From Stictocephala bisonia (Eukaryota; Arthropoda; Insecta; Hemiptera; Membracidae), in the NCBI GenBank assembly GCA_035578905.1, contig JAQJVL010000047.1, positions 2,747,974-2,811,973 on the forward strand: a stretch of DNA of 64,000 bases, given 5' to 3'. Position numbers and translations under genes: made by a program. The notes under the pieces are model-generated. The model worked only from the letters and a program-made list of their open reading frames with translations. It was not told the DNA's origin and did not search any database. Shown in pieces: positions 45,581 to 57,047 of the stretch (position 1 is its first letter; each line of letters opens with the position of its first letter).

Positions 45581-46134
45581 GTAAGTTTTTAGAAAGTTAC
45601 TATCAAGAAGAAAGAAAAATTGATATTAAATTTGGACTTTATTAACCAAGAAGCCGAAAGTAAATTTGTATTAAGAGTCTGTTTTAAAATTTTAAAGGGA
45701 ATAACAGCAATTTAAGTATGCAACTTAACTCTTTGCACGCTACATAAGAAATTTGCTATTTCTTTTAAACGTGTCATAAATTTAAAAAAAATATTTTAAA
45801 AATGTTTAAAGTTCTATTTAGAATTTTGTTATAAGGCCAACAACTGTTAAGAAAACACAATCCAAACTGGTATTTTTAAATCAATATTTAATATACAGCA
45901 ATTTGTAAAATTCCCATTGTTGAACAATTATTCTGTTTACTTACTCATAAATCTATAAAAAAATTAAATTAGATTAAGCTAAAATATATATGTAATCATA
46001 ATAATTATTTACAAGTTTACTAATATAGATGACATACAAGCACTACAAGTATCCCTAGAATGTTTTTTTTTTTTTTGTGTGAAATAACTCAAAACACTCA
46101 TCTGGGTGGTCCGAGAAATCCCGTAATACGCGCG

Positions 46135-49100
46135 GCGCAGCAGCACACAATGGCCGCTCGGTTGCCATGGCGACGGTGCGTGAAGGTCACGATGACAAAA
46201 AACGTTGTCATCCTTTCTGTTGTCTTCAAAATTACCTCAATAACCATTTACGTACACGTTAGTATAGTTTTATCACTTAAATTTAAAAAAAGAGAAATGC
46301 TGTTTTCCACCGGAACTTACTACAATTACAAGTAGTAACCACTCACTGTCAACTCCTCCAATTATACCAGAGGAGCAGTCCTGTCTGGAAGCACCTAAAT
46401 CTACCCTGCTGCCTACCATCTTAGTAGCTCCAACATCTTCTATTTCTGTGGCACTTCCTTCGGCCACTCAGTGTGTTTAGAGTATCGGCGGATGGTCCCT
46501 GTGCTTCCGGAGTAAAATGTTCCTCCTTGAATCCATTTAATTTTACCATTTTTCATAGTAATATCCAGGGCCTGAATCAACCATTAAAACTTGATGAAGT
46601 AAATCTTTTTCTTTCTGACATGAGTAAAAAACCTAACATTATCTGTTTTACTGAACATTGGCTAACTAAAGAAAATAATTTCCTTTTAAATAAAATAAAT
46701 AGTTATAAGCCAATCTCAATGTTTTGTAGATCTAAACACATTCGAGGAGGGGCATGCATTCTGGTTGACCAGGGGGTGTCTGCCGAAATGTCCAGTGAAA
46801 TAGGTGATTTTTCAAAAGAACATATCTTTGAGTGCTGTGGTATATATGTGAAACATCCTGTTAATTGTATATTAGTGTGTATTTATCTCCCACCTCGCAA
46901 TGAAAAGGATTTATTTGTCCAGTCCCTTAAACAATTATCATTGCTTTTGAAATTTATTCATTTGAGATACAGAGGATCTCGGATTGTTTTGGCGGGTGAC
47001 TACAACATTAATCTTTTCAAAAATGACTGGAAAAAATCTGAATTTTGTAATGTACTAGAGTCTTTCAACCTAATTATTAATATTAATCAAGCCACAAGAA
47101 CAACCGCCACATCTAAATCTTGCATAGATAATTTTTTTACCAATTTTGAAACCATTTCTAGCAATGTAATCCAAACAGGATTATCAGATCATGATGCTCA
47201 AACAATAGTTATGACAACAAAAAAACAAATCAAAGAACCTATAAATAACCTACGTACTACAAGTAAAACCCGCTCTTTTTCAAAAATTAAAATAGACAAA
47301 TTTATTAACTTATTAGAAAATGAAGATTGGGCAAGCCTAAAAAGCCTTTCTGATCATTCAGAAACTAATGTAAATGAAATTTATAAAAGTTTTCTTAATA
47401 CTGTACTATTTCACTTTGAAATAGCATTTCCTTTAACTTCAGTAAAACAAAGGAAACGATCAGAAAATAAAGGATGGGTAACTGAGGGAATCCGGATCTC
47501 AAGTGCAAAAAAAAGGCAGCTTCATGAGCTCGCCAAGCATTCTGATGATCCTCTGTTTCTCAACTATGTATCATGTTATAGGAAGGTTTTAAAAAAATGT
47601 ATTATTGCCGCAAAAATTAGATATAACAGTGATTTCATTAAAAATTCTAGTAATATAGTAAAAGCATCATGGGATGTTGTTAAAAAAGAGTCTGGACAAA
47701 TTAAGTCATCAAGTGGCATTGAACTGATAGTGCATGAGTCGGTGAGCTACGAGAGCCCACAAGACTTGGCCTCTTTCTTTAATGATTTCTTTACCCAAAC
47801 ATGTGATCGATTACAAGTAAATCCAAATATGTGTCTTGCCGAGAACCACCTATCTAAACTGTCAGTTATCTCTGCATCTTTCTCAGATTTTCAGCCTGTT
47901 ACTGTTAGACAAATAAAAGAAATAATTCATTCATTAAAATCAAAAAAGTCATGCGGCTGGGATGAATTTCCTGTGTTTTTGCTTAAAAAATGTTCAGTAT
48001 ACCTAGCACATCCCTTAACATTTATTATTAACTTAGCTTTAAATCAAGGAATTTTCCCAGATCTCTTAAAGTACGCTGAAATCAAACCATTATATAAAGC
48101 AGGCAATAAAACATCACCGGAGAATTATAGACCGATTGCTCTTTTGCCAACCTTTTCAAAATTATTCGAAAAAGTTATTTACAGCCAAATTTCAAGCTTC
48201 CTAGAGAGCAATAATTTATTGTACTCTTCTCAATATGGGTTTAGAAAGGGGAAAAGCACTGGAGCTGCAATATTTGATTTTATAGAAAGTGTATCATTAG
48301 CCGTAGACAAATCACATTATGCAATCGGAGCCTTCTGCGACCTGTCAAAAGCGTTTGACATTGTTAATCATTCAATACTATTAAAAAAACTGTCTTATTA
48401 CGGCTTTAAGGGTAAGGCTTTTAATTTATTAACATGTTATTTAAATAATAGAAAACAAAGAGTGAAGCTTCATAAATATGGTGTAAGCAACTTTTGCAAT
48501 GTTCAATCTGGAGTTCCCCAGGGATCGGTCCTGGGACCTCTGCTTTTTCTCATTTATGTTAACGATCTTCACTTAGCTGTTAAAGATTCAAAACTTGTCT
48601 TGTTTGCTGATGACACCTCTCTGGTTGTTACAAGTAAGGAAAAAGACATCTTACTATCCCATCTGGATGAAAATATGCTTAATATGATTAAATGGTTCGA
48701 TGATAATGGTTTAAAATTAAATCCAGAAAAGACTAAAATTATTAACTTTCATTGTAATTATAAAAAGTCTCCTTTCTCTGATAGCTCTTACTTACAAACC
48801 TCAACAAAATGTGTTAAGTCTTGTGGGTTCTTAGGAGTAAAGCTTGATAGCAGTTTCACCTGGGTGGATCACATTAATTATTTGATATGCACATTAAATA
48901 AGGCATATTATGTGCTACTGACATTGTCAAATGCTGTGGACTTAAAAACTATGCTGCAGGTATACTTTGCCTATGTCCAATCCCATTTGAATTATGGCAT
49001 TCTTTTCTGGGGTAATTCTCAAATAAGTTCAAAAGTATTCAAAAAACAAAAACAAATCATTAGACTGATTATGAAAGCATCAACTAGAGATTCATGTAGA

Positions 49101-49569
49101 CCTATTTTTAAATTTTTAAATATTCTTCCTGTTCCATGTCTATTTATTTTGCAGTCTCTAATTTTTGTAAAAAATAACTTATCATATTTCTTTTCTCATA
49201 ATCACATCCATCAATATAGTACACGTAATTCAAACCTTTTTCAATTTCCTGTTCATAAAAAAGTTTTCTTTGAAAAAATGCCATTCTACTCTTCCATTCG
49301 TTTATACAACAAACTTCCAATAGAAATCCGTTCTGAACTGTCACCAGTAAAATTTAAAATTATAATTATTAATTATCTGTCCGAGCATTGTTTTTATAGT
49401 GTACAAGAGTACCTAGATTCTGATAAATAGTGACTATTCGATAATATTTTTTGAAAGTTTGAACTACTGAAACTTAGTTTTAATTTAGTTTTAAGCTTTG
49501 ACCTGTTGACAATTTACCTACCATATTGATATTTATTTCATGTAAATGGTGTATGTAATGTAAATAAAT

Positions 49570-49601
<32 letters not shown>

Positions 49602-49602
49602 T
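46135..49602 (+). mobile_element. CR1/Jockey-like LINE with intact ORF2
   Basis: A LINE ending in an (AAAT)n tail at 49558-49602. Its 5' end lies near 46135, beside a copy of the TTAA element's repeat motif. A short Ser/Pro-rich open stretch at about 46290-46470 that ends at TAG (46477-46479) may be the end of ORF1; the rest of ORF1 is missing, so the copy is 5' truncated. It lies in zw10 intron 3 or beyond, in the sense direction. Confidence 0.8.
46473..49430 (+). CDS. LINE endonuclease-reverse transcriptase, intact 985 codons
   Basis: A single open frame with all catalytic blocks. The endonuclease has HSNIQGLNQPL (46550), CFTEHWLTKENN, GDYNINLF, SKSCIDNFF and SDHDAQTIV (47180). The reverse transcriptase has SKKSCGWDEFPVFLLKKC (47945), NYRPIALLPTFSKLFEKV, SQYGFRKGKSTGAA, FCDLSKAFDIVNHS, SGVPQGSVLGPLLF (48510) and FADDTSLVV (48605). 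A thumb follows (LGVKLDSSFTWVDHI). There is no RNase H. The frame overlaps the presumed ORF1 stop, so translation would restart or shift there; the listed first codon is a GTG and the true start is not certain. The open state implies recent activity. Confidence 0.9.
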   Translation: MFRVSADGPCASGVKCSSLNPFNFTIFHSNIQGLNQPLKLDEVNLFLSDMSKKPNIICFTEHWLTKENNFLLNKINSYKPISMFCRSKHIRGGACILVDQGVSAEMSSEIGDFSKEHIFECCGIYVKHPVNCILVCIYLPPRNEKDLFVQSLKQLSLLLKFIHLRYRGSRIVLAGDYNINLFKNDWKKSEFCNVLESFNLIININQATRTTATSKSCIDNFFTNFETISSNVIQTGLSDHDAQTIVMTTKKQIKEPINNLRTTSKTRSFSKIKIDKFINLLENEDWASLKSLSDHSETNVNEIYKSFLNTVLFHFEIAFPLTSVKQRKRSENKGWVTEGIRISSAKKRQLHELAKHSDDPLFLNYVSCYRKVLKKCIIAAKIRYNSDFIKNSSNIVKASWDVVKKESGQIKSSSGIELIVHESVSYESPQDLASFFNDFFTQTCDRLQVNPNMCLAENHLSKLSVISASFSDFQPVTVRQIKEIIHSLKSKKSCGWDEFPVFLLKKCSVYLAHPLTFIINLALNQGIFPDLLKYAEIKPLYKAGNKTSPENYRPIALLPTFSKLFEKVIYSQISSFLESNNLLYSSQYGFRKGKSTGAAIFDFIESVSLAVDKSHYAIGAFCDLSKAFDIVNHSILLKKLSYYGFKGKAFNLLTCYLNNRKQRVKLHKYGVSNFCNVQSGVPQGSVLGPLLFLIYVNDLHLAVKDSKLVLFADDTSLVVTSKEKDILLSHLDENMLNMIKWFDDNGLKLNPEKTKIINFHCNYKKSPFSDSSYLQTSTKCVKSCGFLGVKLDSSFTWVDHINYLICTLNKAYYVLLTLSNAVDLKTMLQVYFAYVQSHLNYGILFWGNSQISSKVFKKQKQIIRLIMKASTRDSCRPIFKFLNILPVPCLFILQSLIFVKNNLSYFFSHNHIHQYSTRNSNLFQFPVHKKVFFEKMPFYSSIRLYNKLPIEIRSELSPVKFKIIIINYLSEHCFYSVQEYLDSDK

Positions 49603-49707
49603 TTAAATATTTATCTCAAAATATTCAAATGCGAGAAATACCGTAATACGCGTTTTACGTAAATATAACGTTGCGAGAAATCCCGTAATACGCGTGGAAA
49701 GGGTTAA

Positions 49708-50394
49708 ACAATGTTCAAAATATTTAGATTAGGTAGCCTAAGAATCCAAAAAATATAAATTAAACAAATTCTTATTTTCCCAAATCTTTGGCATTGAGAC
49801 TGAAGTAAGGAATATTTAGGGTGTAGACCACCTGGTCATAAGTAGTGTTGCCATTACAGTACACAAGTTTGTGTGCATGCGTTTAAAAAAGTTTCATCCT
49901 ACATTGTGTCCAATTTGATAAAATAGTGATTATTATTTACTAAGAAATTATGAGACGACATTCAAATTTGGTAGACATATCTAATTTAGTTTTTGTACTA
50001 TGTAAATTTTGAAAAAAACATTTTGTTACATTAAAGCAGGTAAAAACCATGTCTGCCGTCATGTAATGGTGCCTCGTTCTTGTATCAGTAAAAAGGTGAT
50101 TAGAAACTGTGACAATTTTACAGATAATGTAATCTCATAAAAATTGTATGTAATCACTAAAGTATTCTGAAATTGAAATATTTGAAACATTCTTAAAAAA
50201 TCATAACATTTTCTTATTCATTATTTTAAATGTTTTGGAAATTGAATCATTGAACACAATTATTTTTTAAGAAAAACCACTTGCTTTAAACATTTTGTTA
50301 TCTTCGAACATAAATTGAAAAAAAAAATGTTGGAAGTCTGTAGAAAGAGCATGGTTTTTTTATTGGATCATTCTTAACAGGATAATACATATTT
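49708..50394. other. Non-coding AT-rich DNA
   Basis: No open frame, repeat or RNA structure is supported. The DNA should belong to the zw10 downstream intron if the gene continues to the right. Confidence 0.45.
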
Positions 50395-50470
50395 TATTTA
50401 TTTTTATTTTATTTTATTTTACATTTCAACGGAGATCTCCATTTTTACAGTTTTGAACAATAATGAGTGA
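50395..50470 (-). mobile_element. 3' end of a CR1-like LINE
   Basis: On the minus strand it reads AATGGAGATCTCCGTTGAAATG followed at once by TAAAATAAAATAAAATAAAAA. The palindromic GGAGATCTCC just before an A-rich short repeat tail is a common ending of CR1-like LINEs in arthropods. It is too short to assign further and differs from the LINE that ends at 50.56 kb. Confidence 0.55.
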
Positions 50471-50962
50471 ACTCAAGACACTGACGTACATGCGTAATTG
50501 TATAAACGCAAAATACAATATGCGAGAGGTATAGAATGCGGGGTCCCCTTCTATCCTTTTCTTTAGCTATTTTATTTTTTATTTTTATAGCAATATTTAT
50601 TAAAGGGCAGATAAGGGGATTACATTGGTCTCTAATGGGTTACATACAGAATGACGTTGACATAGAAATACATTAACAAATGTTGTATGATAATATTAAA
50701 CAATTGTAACAACTTTACAATAACAATGATAAATAGAGTATACGATTAATAACTATTTAGTGACGAAACGGATAAAACTATGAATGACAATAACGTAATA
50801 AATTAATAAGTGCAACATGATTAGAACTATGAGTAACAACAATAACAACAATAAATTAGCACGAAACAATAGAATAATAAACATGAATTAACAAGATACA
50901 ATGTATAAATAACAGCAATGAGAAATACAGAGCGAATTGTCTTCCCTCCGCTGTAGCAACTC

Positions 50963-53780
50963 CTAGACAGATAACTCACCCAGACTGGCGATCCTCCTCT
51001 TGAGCGCTGGTATAATGTCCACAAAAAAGTCGACGACGTCAGCGACGCTATTACCAGATCTCTGAAGTCGGTACATCGTGTCGTTTGCAGCGTAGTTGGT
51101 GCGATGTTGCTGCCTAGCGAACAGGTTTCTGGAGCGAGTGGCTGAAGGGGTCCTGAACAGGATCTGGCTCAGCATATCGGGACAGTCGATCTTGCCGTTA
51201 AGGATCTTTGACAGCAGTACAACGTCAGCGGAGAATCTGCGATCTGCAAGAGTTCGGAGTCCCAGATCACGAGACACTTCCCCGATGGGAACCTGACGAT
51301 AGAGAAGACCATTCCTGACACCCACCATTCGAATAAATCTTCTTTGAATAATCTTTAGTTCCTCTATGAGAAACTTCTGGTGGGGTTTCCACACTGGAGA
51401 GCCATATTCAAGGATTTGGCGTACCAAAGCACAGTACAAAGTCTTAAAGGCCGTGTCACTTAAGCCTTTTGAGAAACGGGAGACAAATCCAAGCATTTTA
51501 TTTGCTCTGCTGCAAATGTTTCGAACATGCAACTCTGGGTTCAGTGAAGGTAACCTGCAGTACACGAGTTAAGGGCTCACTGCGTATATTGTACTCGTAG
51601 ACAATGGGGGAGAGATTCCGGTGGAAGGTCATCACTTGGCATTTCTTCGTGTTGAGTTTCATTTTGTTCTCTTCGCACCAGCGGTCGATCGCACACAGAT
51701 CTTCCTGGATTCGTAGGCAGTTCTCCTCAGTGGATACGATGGAAAACAGTTTCACATCATCAGCAAACAGAAGTGAGTCGCATTGGAGAGCTTCAGGTAG
51801 GTCATTTATGAAGAGTGAAAAGAGATAGGGTCCCAACAGCGATCCTTGGGGAACTCCAGAGTATGAAATAAAATCTGATGAAGTGGCCGAAGCAAACTTG
51901 ATAAATGACCGCTGGTTTGAGAGGTAGCTTGTCAGCCACTTAATTTCCGTGTTTCCAAATCCTTGATAAAGCAATTTTCTCAAAAGTAGTGTGTGGTCTA
52001 CCGTGTCGAAAGCCTTGGAGAAGTCCAGATATATGGCATCCAACTGATTTTTGACGGTGAAGGCTTCCTGTATTTTGGATTGAAATAACGTTAAGTTCGA
52101 CACAGTAGACCTCCCGCTTGTGAAACCATGCTGCTGTGAGCAGATTAAGCCAGCCAGTTTGAGCTTTAAACGGTCAAGGAAGAGGTCCTCAAAAACTTTA
52201 GCAATAGCAGGCAGAATCGAAATCGGTCTATAATTAGCAACATCTTCAACGGACCCTTTTTTGTGGAGGGGAACAACTTAAGCTGTTTTTAAAGATTCTG
52301 GGAAGACAACAGATGACAGCGACACATTGAAAAGGTCACAAATTGGCCCCGCCAACAGACCACCGCAATGTTTTAAAACAATAGGGGGAATTTCGTCAGG
52401 GCCCCACCCTTTGGTCTCGTCAAGCTCCCTCAACTTGCTCAATACTTCTTGGTGTGTGTCTTGAAAATGCAGAGTTTCCAAAGTGATCACCACTAGCAGG
52501 TGCAAATATCTCCGTTGGCTTCGTATACACTGAGGAGAAAAAATCCCTGAACAGTTCGCACATCCCTTGAGGTTCCTTAGATTCAGTGCCATTGTAAGAC
52601 ATGCGTGAGGGCAGTGAGGAAGAGTTTCTAATAGCATTCACGTGGCTCCAAAAGAAGCGAAGGTTCACGGATACTCCCTAATCTATCCTCCTTAAGTGCT
52701 GACGGTAGTCTCGCTTCGCAGATATCTTACAAGATGCTCTCGCATTGGAGAAACGAAGGTAATTGCAGGCTGTCGGTCGCTCCTTATACTGTCTGTGTAG
52801 AGTTTTTTTTTGTAATTACCAGATCTTTAGTTTCGGCAGAGAACCATCTGGGAAATGGTGAAACACCAACTCTTCTCAATGGTGAGTTCAGCTTCACTGC
52901 ATCAGCAATCGTAGAAAGGAACTTTTCGGTTGCTTCATTGAGATCAGTAGAACTCAGGACGGCTGTGAAGTCCACAACTGAGAGGGAATTGTAAATTTCC
53001 CAAAGATTGCATCTTTTAAAATCAGGTTTGAAGTGTTTGGTGGAGCAACCTTTGGTGTTTCTGTTGCTGCAGGGTAAGATAATAGACAGTGGAGGGTAGT
53101 GCCTCTCCTCCGCTGGCAGAAGCGCATCAATTTCTAGAGAGACAGCAGTGTTTTTAATTGAGCATAGAACCAGATCCAACAGGACTCCTCTTCCGTTGTA
53201 AATAGAATTAACTTGTTGAAGGTCGTATAGCTCCATGAGAGACAGCATCACTCTGGAGGCAGGAGTGTGAACACAATTTAGAGGATCTGCCCAATCTACA
53301 CCAGGTAAGTTGAAATCCCCGATTACAATAATTTCATGGAATTCATGTTCAGTAGACACCTCCTCAATAGACGATAGAAGACTGTTGTAACTGGACACAT
53401 GCTGTTGAGGAGGGATATAGCAAGCTACTAGGAGCCAGGAAATGCCTTTAAAGGGCTCAATCTTTACCAGCAAATGCTCAATATTGCTCACACCAGATAC
53501 CAAGCGGGTTGATGCAATGTTGTTTTTAACAGCGACCATGACTCCACCCTTACTGGATTTGGAGCTTGTTAAATGCGATCTGTCGCAACGATAAGAAGTA
53601 TAGTTACTAGGAGATATTTCGGCATCATGTATGTCATCAGAGAGATTTGTTTCAGTGATAATGATCAAATCGAAATTGGATGTGGCTATGGATAATTTTA
53701 TATCTTCCAGTTTGCTTCTTAAGCCATTAGCGTTTTGGTAGTAAGCTAAGAGATGTCCATTGATCGAAGCTAGTTTTTTG
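50963..53780 (-). pseudogene. LINE ORF2: endonuclease and reverse transcriptase, frameshifted
   Basis: ORF2 overlaps the end of ORF1 by a few bases and starts in the frame of LLAYYQNANGLRSKL (53750). The endonuclease blocks are LIIITETNLSDDIHD (53650), SSKGGVMVAVKN, IIVIGDFNLPGVDW and LLDLVLCS; the usual SDH block has become ERHYPPL. The reverse transcriptase blocks are GWGPDEIPPIVLKHC, LDAIYLDFSKAFDTVDH (52040), YSGVPQGSLLGPYLF and LLFADDVKLFS (51770). The thumb and end are in the frame 50963-51565. Frame changes lie near 52790, 52640, 52280 and 51510, with stops. Catalytic FADD is preserved. Confidence 0.88.
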
Positions 53781-54699
53781 AGGATTGAACAATTTTGGGG
53801 GTTCCATTCTGATATTTGATGGTGAGGTTTCTCTCGCCAGCCTTTGACCTAGCATCGAGAGTGCTTCTGAGTTCAGTCAGATAAGACCTTTCCATTGGCG
53901 TGCGATCACGGGAAACATCAATCTTGCAACCTGGGAAGATTTCTTTACAGGAATCTGGATGGAAAGATTTGAAAAAGGAGATGGCATCTTTTGCGTCCTT
54001 GAAGATTACTTTAACTGGGCGTGATTTATCTGGCGACTGCTTCCCAATCCTGATTACTTTGGTCACTTGAAGGTTGGCCAAATTAAGGGACTGAAAGATA
54101 GAATTAACTGATCCATTATCTCGTTCAACCCTTGCCCTTACATCGCTGCCATTAGGCTCTGGAATTCCGTGTATAATAGCATTCTTGGCCCGCTGGGATC
54201 TATCATTGACTTCACTGATGATAGACTCAGGATTATTTGATTTATTTACTTTAATAGATTCCACTGCAGATATTAAATTGTCTATTTTTGTTTCGTTCGC
54301 TGAGACTCGCGGTTCAAACTTAGAAATCTGTTCTTTGATAAGTCCAATATCGGTTCTTATTTCCCCGATGCCCTCTGTGACTTCTGTTATTTTTGCTATT
54401 TGATCAGACCAACTTTCAATCTTATTCATGAGCATATTTATACTAGATGTCAAGACTACAATAGGATCCTCAAGAGGGGGCAAGCAGTCCACTCGGTTAC
54501 AAAGCCATTTCTTGTTCGTATCTTTGGAGAGTTGGGTGTAGTCAGCCTTAGATATATTTGCGCAAGCTCGATGAAACCAGCGGCCGCATTTGGATTTGCA
54601 TGCGATCCCCTCTTCCGAATCTAAAACCTGTTTCATACAAACTTTACAGGCGGTTGCGGTACTAGCCATTGTTCTGGGAGAATAAATAGATGATTCCAA
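53770..54699 (-). CDS. LINE ORF1 protein with PHD-type zinc finger
   Basis: 309 codons without interruption. Residues 19-73 form a PHD-like Cys4-His-Cys3 finger (CKVCMKQVLDSEEGIACKSK, then CGRWFHRACANIS and WLCNRVDC). A coiled-coil stretch follows at about 85-165 (IGLIKEQISKFEPRV). The carboxyl half contains AIIHGIPEPNG and VTKVIRIGKQSPDKSRPVKV, the RNA-binding-like domain common in Jockey/CR1 ORF1 proteins. ORF1 proteins coat LINE RNA. ORF2 lies directly downstream on the same strand. A methionine at residue 11 is an alternative start. It is in better condition than its own ORF2. Confidence 0.88.
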   Translation of the reverse strand: MESSIYSPRTMASTATACKVCMKQVLDSEEGIACKSKCGRWFHRACANISKADYTQLSKDTNKKWLCNRVDCLPPLEDPIVVLTSSINMLMNKIESWSDQIAKITEVTEGIGEIRTDIGLIKEQISKFEPRVSANETKIDNLISAVESIKVNKSNNPESIISEVNDRSQRAKNAIIHGIPEPNGSDVRARVERDNGSVNSIFQSLNLANLQVTKVIRIGKQSPDKSRPVKVIFKDAKDAISFFKSFHPDSCKEIFPGCKIDVSRDRTPMERSYLTELRSTLDARSKAGERNLTIKYQNGTPKIVQSSKN

Positions 54700-55157
54700 T
54701 AATAATGGACGGATGTGTATCTGAACGATGCAGATCTCGAACTTCCTCGACAGCTGCAGTCTACCGCCGAGAAAAACAGAATAGAATATATCAATGTTTA
54801 TAGTGATGAATCTGAAGAAGCTGTGTAATTCAGAAGGCTGTGGATGAGAAGTCGTGCAGCGTAGGTTCCTCTATGGATGACGTCATATGCATGTATACAC
54901 AGAACAGATGTTCGTTGACAGGTTCGTTAGGCGTTTTGTTAATCAGACACAAAAGTTGGATTATTAGAATGCGTTTAGCGACGGATGTGAAAGGTGCTGG
55001 GGTGTACACATAAATACACGAAACTCACAGTTATGACATAGTGTGATGTTCGATGAGTAAAGTGAATTATGGCAGCCAAAAACACAGGTAAAACAATAAA
55101 AATCACAGACACCTTTCTGAGCAACCAATCACGTCAGCCATCTTGAGTCCAAAAAAA

Positions 55158-56830
55158 CTATTGATATGGTCATAATTTTTAAATTATGTTATGGGTTGTG
55201 TCAGTTGTTGAACATTTGACGTGTATGCCTTCTTTTTCCTGTAACTCCAAAGTAGCAATGAGAAACCCTTGATATTTTTCATATAGACAGTAGCATTTTA
55301 AAAATGTTTACACATATTGATTTAAAAAAAGTAATTTCTCTTTTTGAAGTCACTTGCTTTTGAAATTTATGTTTTGAAGAACCTAAATTTCTCAGTTCGT
55401 CAACCTGTAAAACTGTGTAAATTTGTATTATAATTTTTATTTCATATCAGTAATCATAATCAGTTGCTAAATAAAATATATATGTAACATGACATGAGTT
55501 TGGGGCTGTCCTTAAATTATGCAACGCTAAAATTAACCTTTTCAGACCTCCCCTACCCCTCCTTGTAACAGTAATAATAAACCACCTTTAAAAATTATGT
55601 AATTCTGTCATCAGACCCCCCCCCCCCCGTCTCCAATTAATCTTATTCTATAAAATGAAATTTAATGCATGATATTAAAATTTTTATTATTAAACTCAAA
55701 ATAACATTAAAATAGATAGTTTTTTATCTATTTTTTAGATATTCTAATAAAATGTATATGTTGTAACAAGAAGACAATCACTATTCATTAATGCGCTGAC
55801 CTCATGAACTAATGCACAACTAACTGACTCATGAATTCAACATCTATGTGCTTGTACACACCAGTCACCACATACCTGACTGTACCATGGAGCACCACAC
55901 TTCCTGTCTCGTACTAAGGCTGAGTAATTTTTTTTACCCACTTGCATGCATATGTGGTTTTATGATGAAGTCATTGTTTAGACTTTGTTCTGTTTTTTTT
56001 TTTTTTTTTTTTTTTTTTTCTTATAGTGAGAGATTATATTACTAACTTTGAAATATTAGATAAAAAAATCTTGTATTTTGGGAAAAGAGTAGATTTTGTA
56101 AATAAATACAAACATATTGTTCAGAGATGTAATAGTTACGTAATGCTGCTTAAAACCCCCCACCCTCCCCTGTTATGGTGCATATATATGTAAAAAACTC
56201 CCCTCCCTCTCCTAGGGCGTTTCGTAATTTAAAGATGTTGGCACGCTCATCTACACTCATCACACTCATTCGAAATCCATATTCGCCCATATCTTGACGA
56301 TCGGCGTCTTATGAATAAATAAAAATAAAAAATAAGTAGTGTTAAACCTCACCTACTCAATATTCTTAACATAGCATACATTTCAGATGCCATGTGTCCG
56401 TTATTAAAATAATCTTATTTGCTGAAAAATAACATATTTTTTACTTTAAAATGCTGTAAGATGAACTATTACTACAATTACGCCAAACAGATCATGGTCT
56501 GCATATAATATTTAGAACATGTAAGGGTTTCAGTGGGGGAGGGGAAACATTGAACTAAATCCACCATCATACACCCCACCACGACCTAAGTCTAATCTGA
56601 CAATGAGCTAGTAAAGTTAGAGGTGGAGTATGGTGCACACATTACTTTGTCTCCTTTGCTACTTGTGTTTTAGGTTATGTTAGTTAAGAAGAAGTAAAAG
56701 AGAGGACTTATTCGTAGTTATTACAATACAGCCATAGCTATCGAATCATATTCAAGTCTGTGTGTTCTTTATTTACAAAATTTGGAGAATTGTACTTGTG
56801 CCAATACATTTAAATCAATACATATAACAA
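55158..56830. other. Non-coding DNA with homopolymer runs
   Basis: No gene. It contains a C-run near 55618-55629, a T-run of about 29 at 55990-56018, and C/T-rich blocks around 55550-55620 and 56155-56220 that resemble each other (both include CCCCTCCC-type text and a following GTAATTT). The frame at 55848-56045 includes the T-run and is not a gene. Confidence 0.5.
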
Positions 56831-56834
56831 AACC

Positions 56835-56905
56835 TCTTCTTCCCTTTGGCATTACAACCCATTGTGAGCCTTGGCTTCCTTGACGATTTGCCCTATCCAT
56901 CTTGT
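56835..56905 (-). mobile_element. Short 3' end of an RTE-type LINE or dependent SINE
   Basis: On the minus strand it includes GCCAAGGCTCACAATGGGTT, then GTAATGCC. A phrase of this kind, encoding Ala-Lys-Ala-His-Asn-Gly just before the stop, ends many insect RTE elements. Only about 70 bp remain. This rests on recalled family features and no partner copy is in the window. Confidence 0.4.
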
Positions 56906-57047
56906 TACCTTTTTTGAAAATTGAAAAAATATCCCCACTTTCTAATTGCTAGTCATTTTCTCTTCTTCCCACCCTTAACAGATCAGTTAGGCCTAATATA
57001 ACATATAAACACTTAGATACAAATAATGCACAGTATCAATAATATCA

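Larger units (their letters stand above)
45725..49707. mobile_element. TTAA-flanked element split by a LINE
   Basis: Left end TTAACTCTTTGCACGC (45725); the complement of the right end reads TTAACCCTTTCCACGC (49707). TTAA ends both sides. The motif AAATCCCGTAATACGCG occurs at 46116 and 49678 with a variant at 49636, which ties the two halves together. Without the LINE (about 46135-49602) the element would be roughly 500 bp. The gap of 3.5 kb means the pairing rests on these end and motif likenesses. Confidence 0.55.
50560..55157 (-). mobile_element. Nearly full-length CR1/Jockey-like LINE
   Basis: It reads leftwards from about 55157 to an A-rich tail near 50560-50590. Parts in order: a 5' leader of about 450 bp, ORF1 (53770-54699, intact), ORF2 with endonuclease and reverse transcriptase (broken), and a 3' UTR of about 390 bp with AATAAA. 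The presence of the leader suggests a full-length insertion. The exact ends and the target duplication could not be fixed. Confidence 0.85.

Noticed and set aside
55848..56045. 65-residue frame with hydrophobic end
   Set aside because: The apparent hydrophobic run is coded by a T homopolymer of about 29 bases.
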